A DNA stretch of 8,916 bases, taken from the NCBI GenBank assembly GCA_019752835.1, contig JAIELR010000120.1:1-8916 (forward strand), written 5' to 3'. A model generated the notes under the pieces. That model ran no database searches. It saw nothing but the letters and a program-made list of their open reading frames with translations, and was not told where the DNA came from. This document shows, piece by piece, positions 7,735-8,916 of the stretch (the stretch's first letter is position 1; each line of letters starts with the position of its first letter). A program made the position numbers and the translations under genes. Source of the DNA: Gammaproteobacteria bacterium. GTDB taxonomy: Bacteria > Pseudomonadota > Gammaproteobacteria > UBA1113.

Positions 7735-8916
7735 ATGAAAATAAGCGAAAAATGGTTGAGAGAATGGGCCAATCCTACTTGTGATGTTCATGAATTGTCG
7801 AACATTTTAACCATGGCAGGGCTAGAGGTTGATAGTATTAGCACCGTAGGTAACCGTGTTGAAAAAGTGGTGATTGCCGAGGTTATAGATATGCAAGCCC
7901 ATCCCAATGCGGATAAATTGCGTGTTTGCCAGGTGAATACAGGCAAAGATACATTACAGATAGTCTGTGGTGCGAAAAATGTAACGATAGGTGCTAAAGT
8001 TTTTGCGGCATTGGTTGGTGCTGATTTAGGCAATGGTTTTGTCATTAAAGAGGCTAAATTGAGAGGCGTTGATTCGTTTGGCATGCTTTGCTCCGCCTCA
8101 GAATTAGGCTTGGCGGATACCAGTGAAGGTTTGCTTATTTTGCCAAGTGATGCGCCTATTGGCGAAGAGTTGATAAGTTATCTGCAACTCAACGATCATA
8201 TGTTGGAAATAAGTTTGACCCCTAATCGTGCAGATTGTCTCAGTATTGCAGGATTAGCACGTGAAGTCGCAGCCTTGACCCAGCAGCCTCTTCATATCGT
8301 CAGTACTACCCCTGTTTCTCCAACGATAGATACGAGCTTACCGATAAAGGTTAAGGCACCCGAGGCGTGTCCGCAATATTTTGGTCGTGTCATTAGCGGC
8401 ATTAATCCTTCTGCGGTTACGCCGCTATGGATGAGTGAAAAATTACGTCGCTGTGGGATGCGTTGTATTCATCCCGTTGTCGATATTACGAATTATGTCA
8501 TGATGGAGTTAGGTCAGCCGCTTCATGCTTTTGATTTGGCGAAATTGAATGGCGGCATTCAAGTACGTTTTGCAGAGCCGAATGAGTCTTTAACGCTACT
8601 GGATGGCAAAACCATCACGCCTGATACAAAAACCTTGCTGATTGCCGATGAGAGTAAGCCTTTAGCACTTGCGGGCATTATGGGCGGCAATGATACTGCC
8701 GTTTCATCGGAAACGACGTCTATTTTTCTTGAAAGTGCTTTTTTTGAACCTGCATCTATATCAGGTCGTGCGCGACTTTATGGCCTGCAAACAGATTCAG
8801 CGCATCGTTTTGAGCGGGGAGTCGATCCCTTGTTGGCGCAAAAAGCAATAGAGCGTGCCACTGCCTTACTGTTGAGCATTGTCGGCGGACAAGCTGGACC
8901 GGTCACAGCGGCTTTT
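7735..8916 (+). CDS. pheT: Phenylalanyl-tRNA synthetase beta subunit, 5' part (runs off the window)
   Basis: PheT is the large beta subunit, which contributes tRNA binding, structural support and editing of mischarged Tyr-tRNA-Phe. The frame is open from the ATG to the window edge, giving 394 residues of a protein usually close to 790-800, so roughly the first half is present. The N-terminus MKISEKWLREWANP matches the E. coli MKFSELWLREWVNP start and fixes the ATG. Residues about 39-150 form the EMAP/OB-fold tRNA-binding domain with HPNADKLRV at 56-64 and AKLRG at 107-111. Residues about 210-390 are the B3/B4 editing domain, with VVDITNYV (248-255), LGQPLHAFD (259-267, H264), GIMGG (314-318), E333 in LESAFF, and HRFERGVDP at 357-365. 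The B5 and anticodon-binding-like C-terminal domains lie beyond the window. No truncation or frameshift is seen. It follows pheS by 8 bases. Confidence 0.97.
   Translation, partial: MKISEKWLREWANPTCDVHELSNILTMAGLEVDSISTVGNRVEKVVIAEVIDMQAHPNADKLRVCQVNTGKDTLQIVCGAKNVTIGAKVFAALVGADLGNGFVIKEAKLRGVDSFGMLCSASELGLADTSEGLLILPSDAPIGEELISYLQLNDHMLEISLTPNRADCLSIAGLAREVAALTQQPLHIVSTTPVSPTIDTSLPIKVKAPEACPQYFGRVISGINPSAVTPLWMSEKLRRCGMRCIHPVVDITNYVMMELGQPLHAFDLAKLNGGIQVRFAEPNESLTLLDGKTITPDTKTLLIADESKPLALAGIMGGNDTAVSSETTSIFLESAFFEPASISGRARLYGLQTDSAHRFERGVDPLLAQKAIERATALLLSIVGGQAGPVTAAF

Noticed and set aside
7788..8084. 98-codon open frame on the minus strand over the start of pheT.
   Set aside because: It is antisense to the highly conserved tRNA-binding domain of pheT, with no ribosome binding site or recognisable product.

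Overview
The window holds four conserved housekeeping genes of a gammaproteobacterium: one leftward gene (ffh), then three rightward genes (a very large NAD-dependent glutamate dehydrogenase, pheS, and the first half of pheT). The proteins resemble gammaproteobacterial versions along their whole length: Ffh and PheT can be followed almost residue by residue against the E. coli proteins as I remember them. The moderately AT-rich coding sequence and the 180-kDa class glutamate dehydrogenase suit an amino-acid-consuming lineage such as the Legionellales (Legionella/Coxiella relatives). That lineage assignment is an inference and not certain.

Layout. Positions 1-248 are an AT-rich stretch downstream of ffh with no convincing gene, and no clear intrinsic terminator was found there. 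Positions 249-1601 (minus) encode Ffh, the protein subunit of the signal recognition particle. Positions 1602-1829 are a divergent intergenic region. It carries a near-consensus sigma-70 promoter firing left into ffh, an extended -10 promoter firing right into the dehydrogenase gene, and a 58-bp GC-rich imperfect palindrome that lies inside the predicted ffh 5' leader. Positions 1830-6707 encode the 1625-residue glutamate dehydrogenase. pheS (6713-7726) begins 5 bases after its stop codon, and pheT (7735 to the window end) begins 8 bases after pheS. The three rightward genes therefore look like one transcription unit.

Function. Ffh targets nascent membrane proteins to the translocon. The dehydrogenase feeds glutamate into the TCA cycle as 2-oxoglutarate. 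PheS and PheT form the heterotetrameric phenylalanyl-tRNA synthetase. Placing pheST directly behind a glutamate catabolic gene, with no room for a pheM-type leader and attenuator, differs from the E. coli infC-rpmI-rplT-pheM-pheS-pheT arrangement and is the main contextual oddity. The other points worth checking are the palindromic element in the ffh leader and a four-cysteine, zinc-finger-like insertion in PheS. I see no mobile element with a transposase, no CRISPR array, no tRNA or rRNA gene, and no sign of an undescribed multi-gene system.
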